A DNA stretch of 64,000 nt, taken from positions 59,936,448-60,000,447 of the forward strand of contig NC_084835.1 in assembly GCF_033115175.1 (NCBI RefSeq). The letters run 5' to 3'. Position 1 is the stretch's first letter; each line of letters opens with the position of its first letter. Made by a program: the position numbers and the translations under genes. This document shows positions 53,959-64,000 of the stretch, in pieces. The notes under the pieces are model-generated. The model was not told where the DNA came from, ran no database searches, and saw nothing but the letters and a program-made list of their open reading frames with translations. This DNA comes from Lepus europaeus (lineage: Eukaryota; Chordata; Mammalia; Lagomorpha; Leporidae).

Positions 53959-54678
53959 AAATCAAGATGTGAAGTCAGATGCAGTAAGAGAGGACTGATT
54001 TCTTGAAATAGAATCTCTGTGACTACTTCTGGGGAGCGGAGCAAGCCTTTATGCCTGCAGGATTCTCAGGCTGGGACACAGCGGATAGTGGATCAGAAGT
54101 TCTCAATGCAGATACATTTCCACACCTGCTGGGGGCAACATCCTTTCTCACATCCAAAGCACTTCCCCTACCTCAGCTGGAAAAAGCGCCATCGCTGGGA
54201 AATAGGGTGCTCAGCCAGCTAATGCAACAGAGCTTTGCTAGTCACTGCCCTGACCCTGATCTTCCTACCCCAGGGGCCAGCTTCCACCTCAAGGTGGTGG
54301 GGACGGGGCAGAGCTAGCCATCCTGGTCCTCCCGGAACTGGCCCCTGACATCTTGGAGCCAAGAAGAGGTGGCTTCTTCAGCCAGGCCTCACGTCTCAGC
54401 AGCCTCTTGCCTTGATTCTCTTCAAAGCCAATGAAGGACCATTTTTTTTCCTTCTGTGGAGCTGGGGACCAAATTCTGGAATCGGGAAGGAGTTTCTGTG
54501 AGTCCTGGGGTGCTGAGCAACTGGGAGAGACCAAATTGGCCACAGTTTCCAATGGAACTAGATCTGCAGTGAGCTGGAATTTGCAGAGAAGATAATAGAA
54601 AAAAATGTTCGAGTCCCACCATCCGCGGTGACAAAGTAAGAACCGTGACTCCAGACCCTGCGCTGTTTGCGAGGACAC
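53959..54678. other. Single-copy stretch
   Basis: About 720 bases, GC-balanced. Open frames on the minus strand have no recognisable domain. Confidence 0.45.
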
Positions 54679-54992
54679 TCCCTCATCCCTTGGTATCTGC
54701 TGGCCCCTCCGGGGACACCAAAATCAACAGACGCTCAAACCCCTTATATAAATGGTGTAGTATTTGCACAGAAGCTGTGCAATTCTCCCACAAACTTTCC
54801 ATCATCTTGAGAATGCTTATAATATCTAATACAATGCAGTTCCTATGTAAGCAGTTGTTACACTGTATTGTTTAGGGAATAACAACAAGAAATGAAAGTT
54901 TGTACATGTTCAGTACAAATGCAATTTAAAAATATTTTTGATCCGTTATTTAGGTGTACACATTCAGAAGCTGTGGTTATTGAAGGCCAATG
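54679..54992. mobile_element. MER2-like (Tigger-related) DNA element
   Basis: 'catcccttggtatctgctgg', 'ccttatataaatggtgtagt', 'gtattgtttagggaataaca' and 'gtacatgttcagtacaaatg' match the copy at 31959. The right end is decayed. Confidence 0.75.
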
Positions 54993-55014
54993 ATTATTTT
55001 TATTTTTATTATTA

Positions 55015-55336
55015 TTTTAAAGTTTTATTTATTTATTTGAAAGAGTGACAGAGAGGACACACACACACACACACAATCTTCCATCCTCTGGTTGACTCCT
55101 CAAATGCTTGCACAAGTTAGAGCTAGGCCAAGCTGAAGTCAGTAGCCAAGAACTCCATCTGGGTCTCCCAAGTGGGTGGCAGGATCCCAAGCACTGAGCC
55201 ATCTTCCACTGCTTTCCCAGGCACATTAGCAGGGAGCTGGATTGGAAGCAGAGCAGCTGGGGCTCAACCTGGCATTCTGATAAGGGATGCCGGCCTCCCA
55301 AGTGGAGGCTTAACCTGCTGTGCCACCATGCTGACT
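55015..55336 (-). mobile_element. CSINE with a CA block
   Basis: 'taaagttttatttatttatt'; the purine tract contains (CA)n at 55058-55075; it ends 'ctgctgtgccaccatgctga'. Confidence 0.88.
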
Positions 55337-55422
55337 ATTCCTGCCATTTTTAAAATGCAACCCTCTTCCTTGCCTGCTAAATTCCTAACAGCTCCCAGCA
55401 TCACAGCATCCCTAAGAATTTT

Positions 55423-55736
55423 TTTTTTTGACAGGCAGAGTGAGACAGTGAGAGAGACAGAGAAAAAGGTCTTCCTTCCGTTGGCTCACCCCCCAAATGG
55501 CTGCTACGGCCAGCGCAGTGCCGATCCGAAGCCAGGAGCCAGGTGCTTCCTCCTGGTCTCCCATGCAGGTGCAGGGCCCAAGCACTTGGGCCATCCTCCA
55601 CTGCCTTCCCAGGCCACAGCAGAGAGCTGGACTGGAAGAGGGGCAACCGTGACAGAATCCGGCACCCCAACCGGGACTAGAACCCAGGGTGCTGGCACCA
55701 CAGGCAGAGGATTAGCCTAGTGAGCCACGGTGCCGG
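55423..55736 (-). mobile_element. Young CSINE with TSD
   Basis: T run and 'gacaggcagagtgagacagt' to 'gagccacggtgccggc'. Perfect TSD 'ccctaagaatttt' (55410-55422, 55737-55749). Carries the 'gaggaagcacc' body variant. Confidence 0.96.
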
Positions 55737-55749
55737 CCCTAAGAATTTT

Positions 55750-56409
55750 CCATTCCCCTCTCCTGCCCCAAGTAAGGCCTTGGTGTCTCTACTGGCTTAC
55801 AAAAAGGTCTCCATGTTCCTGTTTCTTTCTCTTCCCAAAGATGGCCCCCAACACAGGCATTCTGCATCCAGCAGCCCCAGGGCTTTCCTGCTGCCCATTT
55901 GGCTCACATGCTTTTGCACTCTCTCTCCACCTTTCCAGCACCTGGCTCCAGACGCAGGCACACCCAGCAGTTCACTCCTAAGCACAACTTTGTTCCTTCC
56001 CTTCCTTGCCTGGAAAGTGCTCTGCCCTCTTTGTAGATTATCAGAAACCCCAGAGGCCTGATGAGACCCCGTTACCCCCTGGGAAGACTGCTCTCCCTGC
56101 AGCGGTCACCCTTCTCTGGGCTGCCCCTCGGCTTTCCCCAGCTGCTGCTCAGCCCCCATCAGGGAGGCCTTTGGGGTTCCTGAGAACACTGTTTCTGAGC
56201 CCAGACCCCTGGTCTGCAGCATACGGGGTGGGGCTGCTATCCCGGCGCATCTCAGGGATGTCAGTGCACCCCGCTGCAGCCACCCCACTGGGAACCCCGG
56301 GGTGCAGGATGACAGCACACAGAACCATCAGGACACAGCAGCTGCTCACGAAAGTTTTGCTCGTCTACAAGAGAGCAATCCAGTGTCCAGGAGTAGGAGG
56401 ATATCCAGT
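55750..56409. other. Single-copy stretch
   Basis: GC-balanced. A 247-codon plus-strand frame (56006-56749) crosses this stretch and runs into the next CSINE; the non-SINE part matches nothing I recognise. Confidence 0.45.
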
Positions 56410-56418
56410 AGCCTCTCT

Positions 56419-56733
56419 TTTTTTCCTTAAAGATTTATTTATTTATTTGAAAGGCAGAGTTACAAACAGAGGGAGAGACAGAAAGAGAGATCTTCCATCT
56501 GCTGGTTCACTCCCCAGATGGTCGCAATGGCCGGGCCTGGACCGATCCAAAGCCAGGAGCCAGGAGCTTCTTCTAGGTCATCCATGTGGGTATGGGGGCC
56601 CAAGCACTTGGGTCATCCTCTGCTACCTTCCCAAGTCATCAGCAGACCGCTGGATCAGAAGTGGAGCAGGGGACTTGAATTGGTGCCCACATGGGATGCT
56701 GGCAGATGGAGGCTTAACCCCAGCACCGGCCCC
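56419..56733 (-). mobile_element. CSINE, older subfamily
   Basis: 'ttccttaaagatttatttat' to 'aaccccagcaccggcccc'. A short repeat 'agcctct' flanks both ends. Confidence 0.92.
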
Positions 56734-56739
56734 TCCGAA

Positions 56740-57377
56740 AGCCTCTTGAAAGTACTGGAAAGCAGCCACAGTAAGTGGCCCTGGGTGGCACTCTGTTACT
56801 GAACAGGGACCTGGTCATCCCTTTGGCTCTCCTCTTGTTGCCTGTCGTCTTCCATAACCACATTACTGTCCTAGGGCAGTTTGCTCTCAGACCCTTTCTC
56901 CCTCCCTCCTCCTAACACTATCTCAAATTTTTGTGTATTTTATTTCATTTTGGTATTTCAAACCACTCCTTCCTCTGTTGTCAGCCATGTGGCTCTGTGG
57001 AACAGCTGGCTCTAGGTCCAGGGGGCCGCTAGTGTATTCTTGTCCCTGAGCTACTGTGGTGGGGACGTAGCTCAGGAAGGGTGCCAACAGGTCCTCCAGC
57101 CAGTGGGACTCCTGCGGGGTGGTGACCTCAGCTCCTGTACTCATCGATGGCCTCAGGGCTGGGCTGGGGTCCCGGCACCTGCACGCCCTCAGAGGCTCAG
57201 AACCGCCGCCGTCACAGGGAGCACCTGGAACTGCCTTGGACACTCCCTGTCCAGCCTGGGAACATGCACAGGGAGTGCAGAGATGGATCCTGTGGACACT
57301 GTGGCCTGGATGAAGCTACGCCGGAAACAAGGGCTTATCCCTGGGCTCCTTAGTTAGGCGAATCAGAAGCTGCCTGC
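56740..57377. other. Single-copy stretch
   Basis: GC-rich at 57050-57320. No gene recognised. Confidence 0.45.
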
Positions 57378-58214
57378 TTTAGGAAACAACTCTTGCCTTG
57401 ACATCTACAGTGAGACAGCACACAATTGCATGAAAAATATCTATTTTTTCCCAAAACATTTTTTATTCATGAGTATTTTCACATTTTTCATACTGTGCAC
57501 ATTTCTTAAACACATGAAACCAGCAGCAACTGAAAATGAATGTTGAATTCGGTACACGTGTGTTACCTACCTCAAGGTAACAAGAGTATGTGGCAAAGCA
57601 TACACCCTCCGCGTGGTGCTTCACAGTCTGCAGCCGGCGTTTAGTGTAGTCAGCTCTTCCTAGTGAGACTCATCACCGTTTAGGAATGTTCTGGAATTCA
57701 TTCGAGTGTGAATCCCTCACATCTTATTTCTCTTAGCAAATCATATTTTCTTGTATTTAATTATAAAAGTTAACCGAGTTTTAAAAACTTATTTGCAAAT
57801 ACACTTTTTCCGTTTGGCACTATGGTTTGTTGCCTACCTAGCTGAGTGCATGCCGGCTTAGCCTAAGGCTGTCCACATACTTCATTTGCTTAACTGTTCG
57901 TTTTAATTAAAGTGCTCACTGTGTATAGGAATTTGTATTTTGGAGGTGCTTGATCTATCTACAAAGAAAAATTAGCAATTGCTTTATTATAAAATGCTGC
58001 TAGAAGTCTTAATTGTGTTCATTTTAAAAAAAAGAAACTGTAATGTTAGACTTGTGTGTGTGGAAGTAATTGAGGTACATCATTATTGTAGTTTAAAAGT
58101 TGTGCATGGTAAGACGCTTTGTTTTTACTGTATGTTTTTACTGAATGATCTTTTCCCCATCCCAAGGCAAGCATGAATAAAATTAGGTTAAATGCAGCAA
58201 AATAAAAAAAAAGC
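57378..58214 (+). pseudogene. Possible retrocopy of an mRNA 3'UTR, parent unknown
   Basis: AT-rich, repeat-free sequence of 3'UTR character that ends with AATAAA (58175-58180, 'tgaataaaattagg') about 20 bases before an A-rich run (58198-58212). The flanks are similar: 'agctgcctgcttt' (57368-57380) and 'agctgcttgtttt' (58212-58224), which would be a decayed TSD. I recognise no coding part and cannot name the parent. A genuine terminal exon of a local gene is the alternative. Confidence 0.35.
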
Positions 58215-59015
58215 TGCTTGTTTTGGCCTAAGTTAGACCAAAGTGGTTTTCCATCACTTGTCGTCAAAAGAATCCTGAGGTTCTGTATGGATGGCCACAT
58301 CGCTATCTGTCTATATCCTTGCTTTCTGAAGAGCAGTCGGCACCACTCAGTCTTTCTGCCTCCAGCGTGGTGTGCTTTTTTTTTTTCTGTTGTGCTGTGC
58401 TCCCTCAGTGCATGTGCACACGCACCTTTCCTCTCTCTGTAAAGTTATTTATCCCTCAGCCCCGAGATTCTCCCAAGTGATTCTTTGAATTAGAAACGTT
58501 TGTACATGAAAGGGTCTCTCCCTCTTTTATAAAGCCACTGTGCTCCCAGTTATAGCCGCAAAAGCCCACCAAGTGAGAAAAATTGGGAGAAAGAAAGAAA
58601 TCACTGAAAGCATGTGACCAGGTGTGTGAGCATTAACTGCCTGCAGAGTGGCAGGTGCACCGCAGTGTGTATATGGAGATTCTCTGTGTGCATTCTCCCC
58701 TTTCAGAAAGCCTGTCTGCCATTCCTGAGATCCTTCCCAGGTCATGGGCTTGGGCACATGATCCGGGTTAGCCAATCAGAGTGGTGCACTCCCCTGACCC
58801 TGCCGGTGTGTTGCTTACTGGGACTGTGCCCTCAGACAACATCTGCTGTAGTCGCAACCATCCCCAGATGCATAATGGAAGTTGTATACAATGGGAGGGA
58901 AAGGAGTTAACAGATAAAAAGGAAGCCAAGGAAAGTGAGAAGGAAACAAAGAGACAGACAGACGGACAGACAGACAAGGAGGGTCTTCCCTGTTCAGGTT
59001 GCAACCAAAGAAATG
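58215..59015. other. Single-copy spacer
   Basis: Contains a degenerate (GACA)n run at 58950-58977. No gene is recognised. Confidence 0.45.
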
Positions 59016-59300
59016 CCTTAGGGGCAGGTGTTTGATCTAGCAGCTAAGATGCCTGATCCTGCATCAGAGGGCCTGGGTTTGAGGCCTGACTCCAGCTTCA
59101 TGCTAACGTAGACCCTAGGAGGCAGTGGTGATGGCTCAGGTAACTGGATTCCTGTAACCTGTGGAAGACCTGCACTGAGTGCCCCACTCCTGACTTCCTG
59201 TTAGGGGCATCTGCAGAAAGAGCCAAAGGATGGGAGCAAGCTCGCTCTCTCTCAATCTCTCATGTTCTGTATTTCTGCCTCTTAAATAAATATTTGTTTT
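59016..59300 (+). mobile_element. Decayed CSINE
   Basis: 'ccttaggggcaggtgtttga', 'gtagaccctaggaggcagtg' and the tail 'ctcttaaataaatatttg'. Oldest layer. Confidence 0.78.
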
Positions 59301-59317
59301 AAGCTTTGGGAAAACCA

Positions 59318-59685
59318 CCACAGGCTGAGTGTTTCATACACAACAGGCATTTATTGTCACAGCTTGCAGGCTGAGAAGTCCAAGATCAAGGTGCCAACAG
59401 ATTGTGTGTCTGGCAGGGGGCCCACTCCCTGGCTCGCAGCCTCGCCTTTTCCCCACACCCTCACACTCACATGGTGGCAGGGGCAACACAGCTCTCCGGG
59501 GCCCCTGCTACCAGGGCACCAGTCACATCCACCAGGGCTCCCTCCCTGTGGTCCACTCAGCTCCCAAAGGCCCGCCTCCTGATACCATCAGCTCAAGGGT
59601 TACAGGACCTCTGGGAGGTGAGTGGGAGCATCCAGACCACAGCAGGGAGGGAGGAAAACAGAACTAATTGAGTCATAGCTCCTGG
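59318..59685 (-). mobile_element. MaLR-type LTR (MLT1/MST group)
   Basis: Read on the minus strand: 'ggcgggcctttgggagctga', 'gccaccatgtgagtgtgagg', 'gcaccttgatcttggacttc', 'tcagcctgcaagctgtgaca' and 'ataaatgcctgttgtg'. This is the 3' half of an ERVL-MaLR LTR with its poly(A) signal region. No internal sequence is seen. Confidence 0.75.
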
Positions 59686-59757
59686 ATCTAGTTAAAGCCA
59701 CTGTACTCAATACTATGGTTACTGGAGCCAGCTAATTCCCTTTGCTGTCTAAGCTGT

Positions 59758-60082
59758 GTTTAATTAATTAATTAATTAATTTGAGAGACAGAGCAACAGA
59801 GAAGGAGAGATAGAGAGAAAGGTCTTTCATCTCCTGGTTCACTCCCCAAATGGCTGCAATAGTCTGAGCTGGGCTGATCTGAAGCCAGGAGCCAGGAGCT
59901 TCTTCTGGATCTCCCAACGTGGGTACAGGGCCCAAGCACATGGGCCATCTTCCACTGCTTTCCCAGACCATTAGCAGGGAGCTAGATTGGAAGTGGAGCA
60001 GCTGGGACTCGAACCGGCGCCCATATGTGATGCCAGCACCACAGGCAGAGGCTTAACCTACTGTGCTACAGTGCTGGGCCCA
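59758..60082 (-). mobile_element. CSINE, older subfamily, with TSD
   Basis: 'gttaattaattaatta' type tail to 'gctacagtgctgggcc'. Perfect TSD 'tctaagctgt' (59748-59757, 60083-60092). Confidence 0.95.
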
Positions 60083-60310
60083 TCTAAGCTGTTGAAAATT
60101 AGTTTTCTGTCACTGGCAACTGGAACAGCCTTTAGTAACAGTATGCTTCCCTTCTCACTCAAGACAGCCAGCTTGGGGACTGACAGCCACTCCCTTCTTG
60201 GTCTCTCATTGTGTCTGAAGCATCATCAGTGGATAATGAGTGCTTAGCAAAAGCCACAACTATCATTTAATGGTATGCCATGGCACATGGCTGAAACAAC
60301 TTTTTTACCA

Positions 60311-60655
60311 AAGTATTTTTATGTATTTATTTGAAAAGCAAAATTACAGAGAGAAGAGAAGGCAGAGAAATCTTCCATCCTCTGTTTACCCCCTAAATAG
60401 TCACAATGGCCAGGACTGGGCCAGGCTGAAGCCAAGAGCCTAGAATTCCACTCAGGTTTCCCATGTGGATGACAGGGGCCCAGGTACTTGGGTCATCTTC
60501 CACTGATTCCCAGGCACATTATCAGGGAGCTGATACCAGCAGAGCAGCTAGGACTCGAACCAGCACTCAGTTGGGGAGTGAATCAGCAAATGGAAGATCT
60601 TCCTCTCTCTCTGCAACTCTGCCTTTCAAATAAAATAAATACATCCTTTTAAAAA
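60311..60655. mobile_element. CSINE fused to an inverted CSINE tail
   Basis: 60311 to about 60569 is a minus-strand CSINE ending in its B-box region ('gactcgaaccagcactcagt'). At 60570 it changes directly to the 3' end of a plus-strand CSINE ('tggggagtgaatcagcaaat' to 'ctttcaaataaaataaatac'). Heads are missing on both. Confidence 0.78.
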
Positions 60656-60678
60656 AGTTATTTCCAAGAAGAACCCCA

Positions 60679-61008
60679 GTTTTTTTTTATTGTAAGATGT
60701 ATTTATTTTATTTGAAAAGCAGAGTTAGAGAGAGAGAGAGGAAGAGAGAGAGAGAGGTCTTCCATCTGCTGGTTCACTCCCCAGATGGCCGCAATGGCTG
60801 TGGCTATCCGAATCCAGGAGCCAGGAGCTTCTTCCATGTCTCTCACGCAGGTGCAGGGGTCCAAGGACTTTGGCCATCTTCTACTGCTTTCCCAGGCCAT
60901 AGTAGAGAGCTGGATTAGAAGTACAGCAGCCAGAACTTGAACCAGCACCCATATGGGATGCAGGCATTGCAGGCGGTGACTTTATCCGCTATGCCACAGC
61001 GCCAGCCC
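60679..61008 (-). mobile_element. CSINE, older subfamily
   Basis: T run and 'gtaagatgtatttattttat' to 'gccacagcgccagcccc'. Approximate TSD around 'cccagttttt' and 'tccagtttta'. Confidence 0.93.
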
Positions 61009-61807
61009 CGAGTCCAGTTTTAGACTGGAGTTCTTGAGGAGGAGTTGTGGGTGGGGTGTGTTGGGACACACAGCAGATGTTTCCAGAGGGGAGGCTGGGA
61101 GGCACCCGGGGACATGGAGGTGTGAGGAGGCACACTGTCTAGAAGCTGCTCGCCTCTCCTCCCGTCCAGTTCCCTAAGTGCCCACCATAAGGGCCCTCTC
61201 CTCCTCCATGTAGCAAGTTCTACTGAACGAACTCGAGTGAATAGCTAATGGGAAGTTTGGTGGAAATCACTTCGGTTGGCAGGCAGCAGCACAGAATCTT
61301 TTCAGTTGTTCCGTGTGTGTCCCCGAAGCGACTGACTTGGTGTTGTCACCTCTGTCAGTAGAGGGCAGGACAAACACCTGAATCCTGCATCTGATTGTTT
61401 GTCACCACCCCAGGCAGTGGCTGCGGCATGTCTGTGAGTCACCTCCACACACACACACACCCATCCACAGGGCAGAGAAGGGAGGCAGACGCTGACTCAG
61501 TACTGGGCACTCCCCGGGTGCTGCTGGCTCCCTATTCATTTCTCTTTCGGTAACTTTTATAGCTTTGCTGGGAAAACACATACTTTTCCCAATAGGCTCA
61601 GTCTAGGTAAAATCCTAGGAAGTGAATTCTAAAAGGTTTTGCAAAGCTCACTAAGAAGCAAAGCTCATTTATTAGGTGTTCACCGCATGCCCGACACACC
61701 CTAGGGGTGTGATTGAATTCTCTCTGCCGGCCCTGGCGGCAGGTTGCTACTCCTTTTCGGGGTGGTCGTGAGCTTGAGGTGTGAGGTTAAGCAATGTGCT
61801 TGTCATC
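61009..61807. other. Single-copy stretch
   Basis: About 800 bases with no supported feature apart from a short (CA)n at 61448-61460. Confidence 0.45.
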
Positions 61808-61871
61808 CTTTTTTTTTTTTTAAGATTTATTTATTTATCTGAAAGGCAGAGTTACACAGAGAGAGAAGGAG

Positions 61872-61921
<50 letters not shown>

Positions 61922-62177
61922 CTTCCATTCTCTGGTTTACTCCCAATTGGCTGCAATGGCCGGAGCTGGGCCATCCCGAAGCCAGGAACCAGGAGCTCCA
62001 TCTAGGTCTCCCATGCGGGTGCAGGGACCCAAGGACTTGGGCCATCCTCTGCTGCTTTCCCAGGCCATAGCAGAGAGCTGGATCGGAAGAGGAACAGCCG
62101 GGAGTTGAACTGGCTCCCATATGGGATGCTGGCACTGCAGGCCGCGGCTGTACCCGCTATACCACAGTGCCAGCCCC
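61808..62177 (-). mobile_element. CSINE with a (GA)n tract of over 40 bases
   Basis: T run, 'aagatttatttatttatctg', a near-pure (GA)n at 61876-61919 and the head complement 'ataccacagtgccagcccc'. The flanks share 'tgtcatc'. Confidence 0.94.
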
Positions 62178-63337
62178 ATGTCATCTTGGGTCGCATGGCA
62201 AAGTCTGAGTTGTAAAAAACAGGTTTGGTCCTTCCATGGCCCATATTCTCCCCATGACACTACACATTGAAGCTGCAGTCAAATGCTGGTCTAGAATGTC
62301 ACAGAGAATGGACAGCAAGCTTCCAAACGTTGAATCCACGGGACGTCATTTGGCAGAAAAGCTCAATAATATGTGGACAGCATCAACACTGACACTCCCC
62401 CCACCCCTTGCTGCTCAATTAAGGGAGTCGGTGGCCTGTGACACAGAGACGGGAGAGGTCAGGCTGTGCAAGCCTGGAGCTGGGAGCCTAGGGGCCTGGG
62501 TTACGCAGCTAAGCCGGAGCTGATCCCCTCAGCTGGGAAGAGGCTGGAAGGCAACTGCAGGTCCTTATCGCCAGTGCGCAGCAACTCAGAAGGCTGTAAC
62601 CCACAGAAGAATCCAGAATACCCAGGGCAGCACGCAGCAGAGACTGACGTCAGCGTGGAAACAGGCCCAGCCATGCCAGGGGAAGGGTGGGGTTTCCTGC
62701 TCTGCTCTCCCAGCCAGTTCATGGCCCTGCTGCTCTGTTGAGACAAGAGGTCTTTAACTACCTGCTCTGGCTCCAGGAGGCCATGTTCAAGGTGCTCTTG
62801 GAGACTTGAGGCCCCTCGGACCCTCCTATCTCCTGGCTGCTCCAGGCGTCTGGGCTGGGAACCACAATAGTTATTAACCTGTGCTTGAGGCCGGGTCCCA
62901 GGGTATGCCTCTGGTTGGTCCTGCCATGATTGTTATCTTGGAGTGCTCCTTAGATACTGAGGTCACCAGCACTTTGCATAAGTTACCTCCTTCAAGTGAT
63001 CCTGAAACAGGGCTTCCTTTTATGGATCTGAGAACGCAAGCCATGCGTCTGAGTCTTAGAGCCAAGCATGCACCTGAACCTGCACTTCCGCACGCAAAGC
63101 TGGGCTCTCAGGGCCAAAGGTAGCAGGAGTTCCACTTTGTTGAGACGTTGACACAAATTTGAGTTTGAAGAACCTTAGTCAGTTCTTGTGCCTGCTTCTG
63201 TGCTTTGATTCTCATCATACAGTTTCCTGGTCTGCATGAGGTCATCAAACCTAGCTGACTGTCACATCCTGTAGGTGGAGCCACTTCCGCGGCCCCTTGC
63301 CTGTCCAACGTTCAAATGCAGTGCTTGGCACCTAGGA
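62178..63337. other. Mostly single-copy stretch
   Basis: About 1.2 kb. 62965-63110 has weak MIR resemblance ('gcactttgcataagttacct', 'tggatctgagaacgcaagcc'). No gene recognised. Confidence 0.4.
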
Positions 63338-63660
63338 CAGTTGTCCTGCTGGCTCTGGCATCGACTGGTCCCAAGAACTTCTGCAGACGCTCAAGTCCCT
63401 TATAGAAAATGGTACAGGTCTTGCGTAGCACCTATGTTACCCTCCTGTGTATTTTAAATAACCTCCAGATGACTTGTAGTACTTTATACAGTGCAAAAGC
63501 TGTGTAAATGGTTGTTCTGCTGCTTAGGGAATAATGACAAGAAAAAAATGTCTGAACATGTTCTGTACAGATGCAAATTTTTTTTTTCTCCAAATATCTT
63601 TGGTCTGGAGTTGTTTAATCTGTAGATGCAGAACCTAGAGGTATGAAGGACCTAACTGTA
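63338..63660. mobile_element. MER2-like (Tigger-related) DNA element
   Basis: Starts 'cagttgtcctgctggctctg', contains 'gctcaagtcccttatagaaa', 'gcttagggaataatgacaag' and 'gtctgaacatgttctgtaca', and ends 'ggtatgaaggacctaactgt'. The most complete of the three copies; the ends are imperfect inverted repeats. Confidence 0.82.
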
Positions 63661-64000
63661 ACTACTTAGTATGTACTTGTTCAATGTCATGTGCTCCAAA
63701 AAGCAACCAAGCAGATGAATGGGAAGATGCAGGCAATTGTCACCAACTGTGAGAACTTCTGGCACCAGCAACCGGGGAGCCGTGTGGGTCACTCAGTCCT
63801 GGGCTGATGCGGTCTCCCGGACCTTTGTCTCTTCCCTGTGTTTCTGCTGTTAGTAGAAGTTCCTGGATGATCCTGCCCAGGGATGTGGCTTTTCCATATA
63901 TCAACAGACTCTATGGAAGGTCGTTCAGAAAATACACATGTCGAGCATACGCAAACACGTGTACACACACAGGAGTGTACGTCAAAATGTTAGCGGGAAA
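63661..64000. other. Spacer to the window end
   Basis: No supported feature. A short CA-rich part lies at 63935-63975. Confidence 0.45.

Noticed and set aside
56006-56749. 247-codon open frame, the longest in the window
   Set aside because: Its last third is a minus-strand CSINE read through, and the first part has no recognisable domain, splice signals or start context.

Overview
This looks like a gene-poor, SINE-saturated stretch of a lagomorph genome, most likely rabbit or hare. The diagnostic signal is the C-repeat (CSINE), a tRNA-derived SINE restricted to lagomorphs. I count roughly 60 copies, about one per kilobase, on both strands. On the + strand a copy starts with a tRNA-like head (A-box-like and B-box-like motifs), runs through a conserved body ('gatggcccaagt..cttgggcc', 'tgggagac', 'ctcctggct', 'gtgaacca'), and ends in a CT-rich tract and an A/T tail. 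On the - strand it reads in reverse, starting 'tttatttatttgaaaggcagag'. Three age layers are visible: young copies ending 'ctgcctgtcaaaaa' with good target-site duplications (TSDs); older copies ending 'ctttcaaataaataaatctt'; and strongly decayed copies recognisable mainly by the body.

I found no intact host protein-coding gene. The gene-like items are retrocopies: a PCBP2-derived processed pseudogene (about 5455-7080, minus), a 3'-truncated U6 snRNA pseudogene with its own 11-bp TSD (7223-7317, minus), an RPL21 processed pseudogene with poly(A) and a TSD (34403-34971, minus), and an unidentified 3'UTR-like retrocopy (about 57378-58214, plus). Almost all other open reading frames are SINE sequence read through in some frame.

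Layout. 0-9.3 kb: dense CSINEs, a small palindromic element, PCBP2 and U6 pseudogenes. 9.4-16 kb: a Tigger-type DNA element, a probable ERV LTR, an old antisense LINE-1 split by a young CSINE, and a second Tigger-type element. 17-27 kb: CSINEs of all ages, one nested pair, relics of MIR and L1. 28-31.5 kb: a pile-up of seven CSINEs, some inside others. 32-36 kb: MER2-like element, single-copy DNA with a possible cryptic exon, RPL21 pseudogene. 37-44 kb: fewer SINEs, a gammaretrovirus-like solo LTR with TATA box, poly(A) signal and 4-bp TSD, a hAT-type element, a sharp-edged 51-bp perfect inverted duplication, and a CpG-richer stretch at 42.2-43.7 kb. 44-64 kb: CSINEs again, two more MER2-like copies, a MaLR LTR, and single-copy spacers.

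The elements do not form a pathway; the window records layered retroposition by LINE-1 machinery (CSINEs, processed pseudogenes, U6) over an older set of DNA transposons, MIR, L1 and LTR elements. I saw no sign of a new biological system. The most unusual structures are the 51-bp inverted duplication (41345-41395 / 41979-42029), three head-less inverted CSINE composites, and the promoter-bearing solo LTR. Family names rest on recognition from memory and not on a database search.
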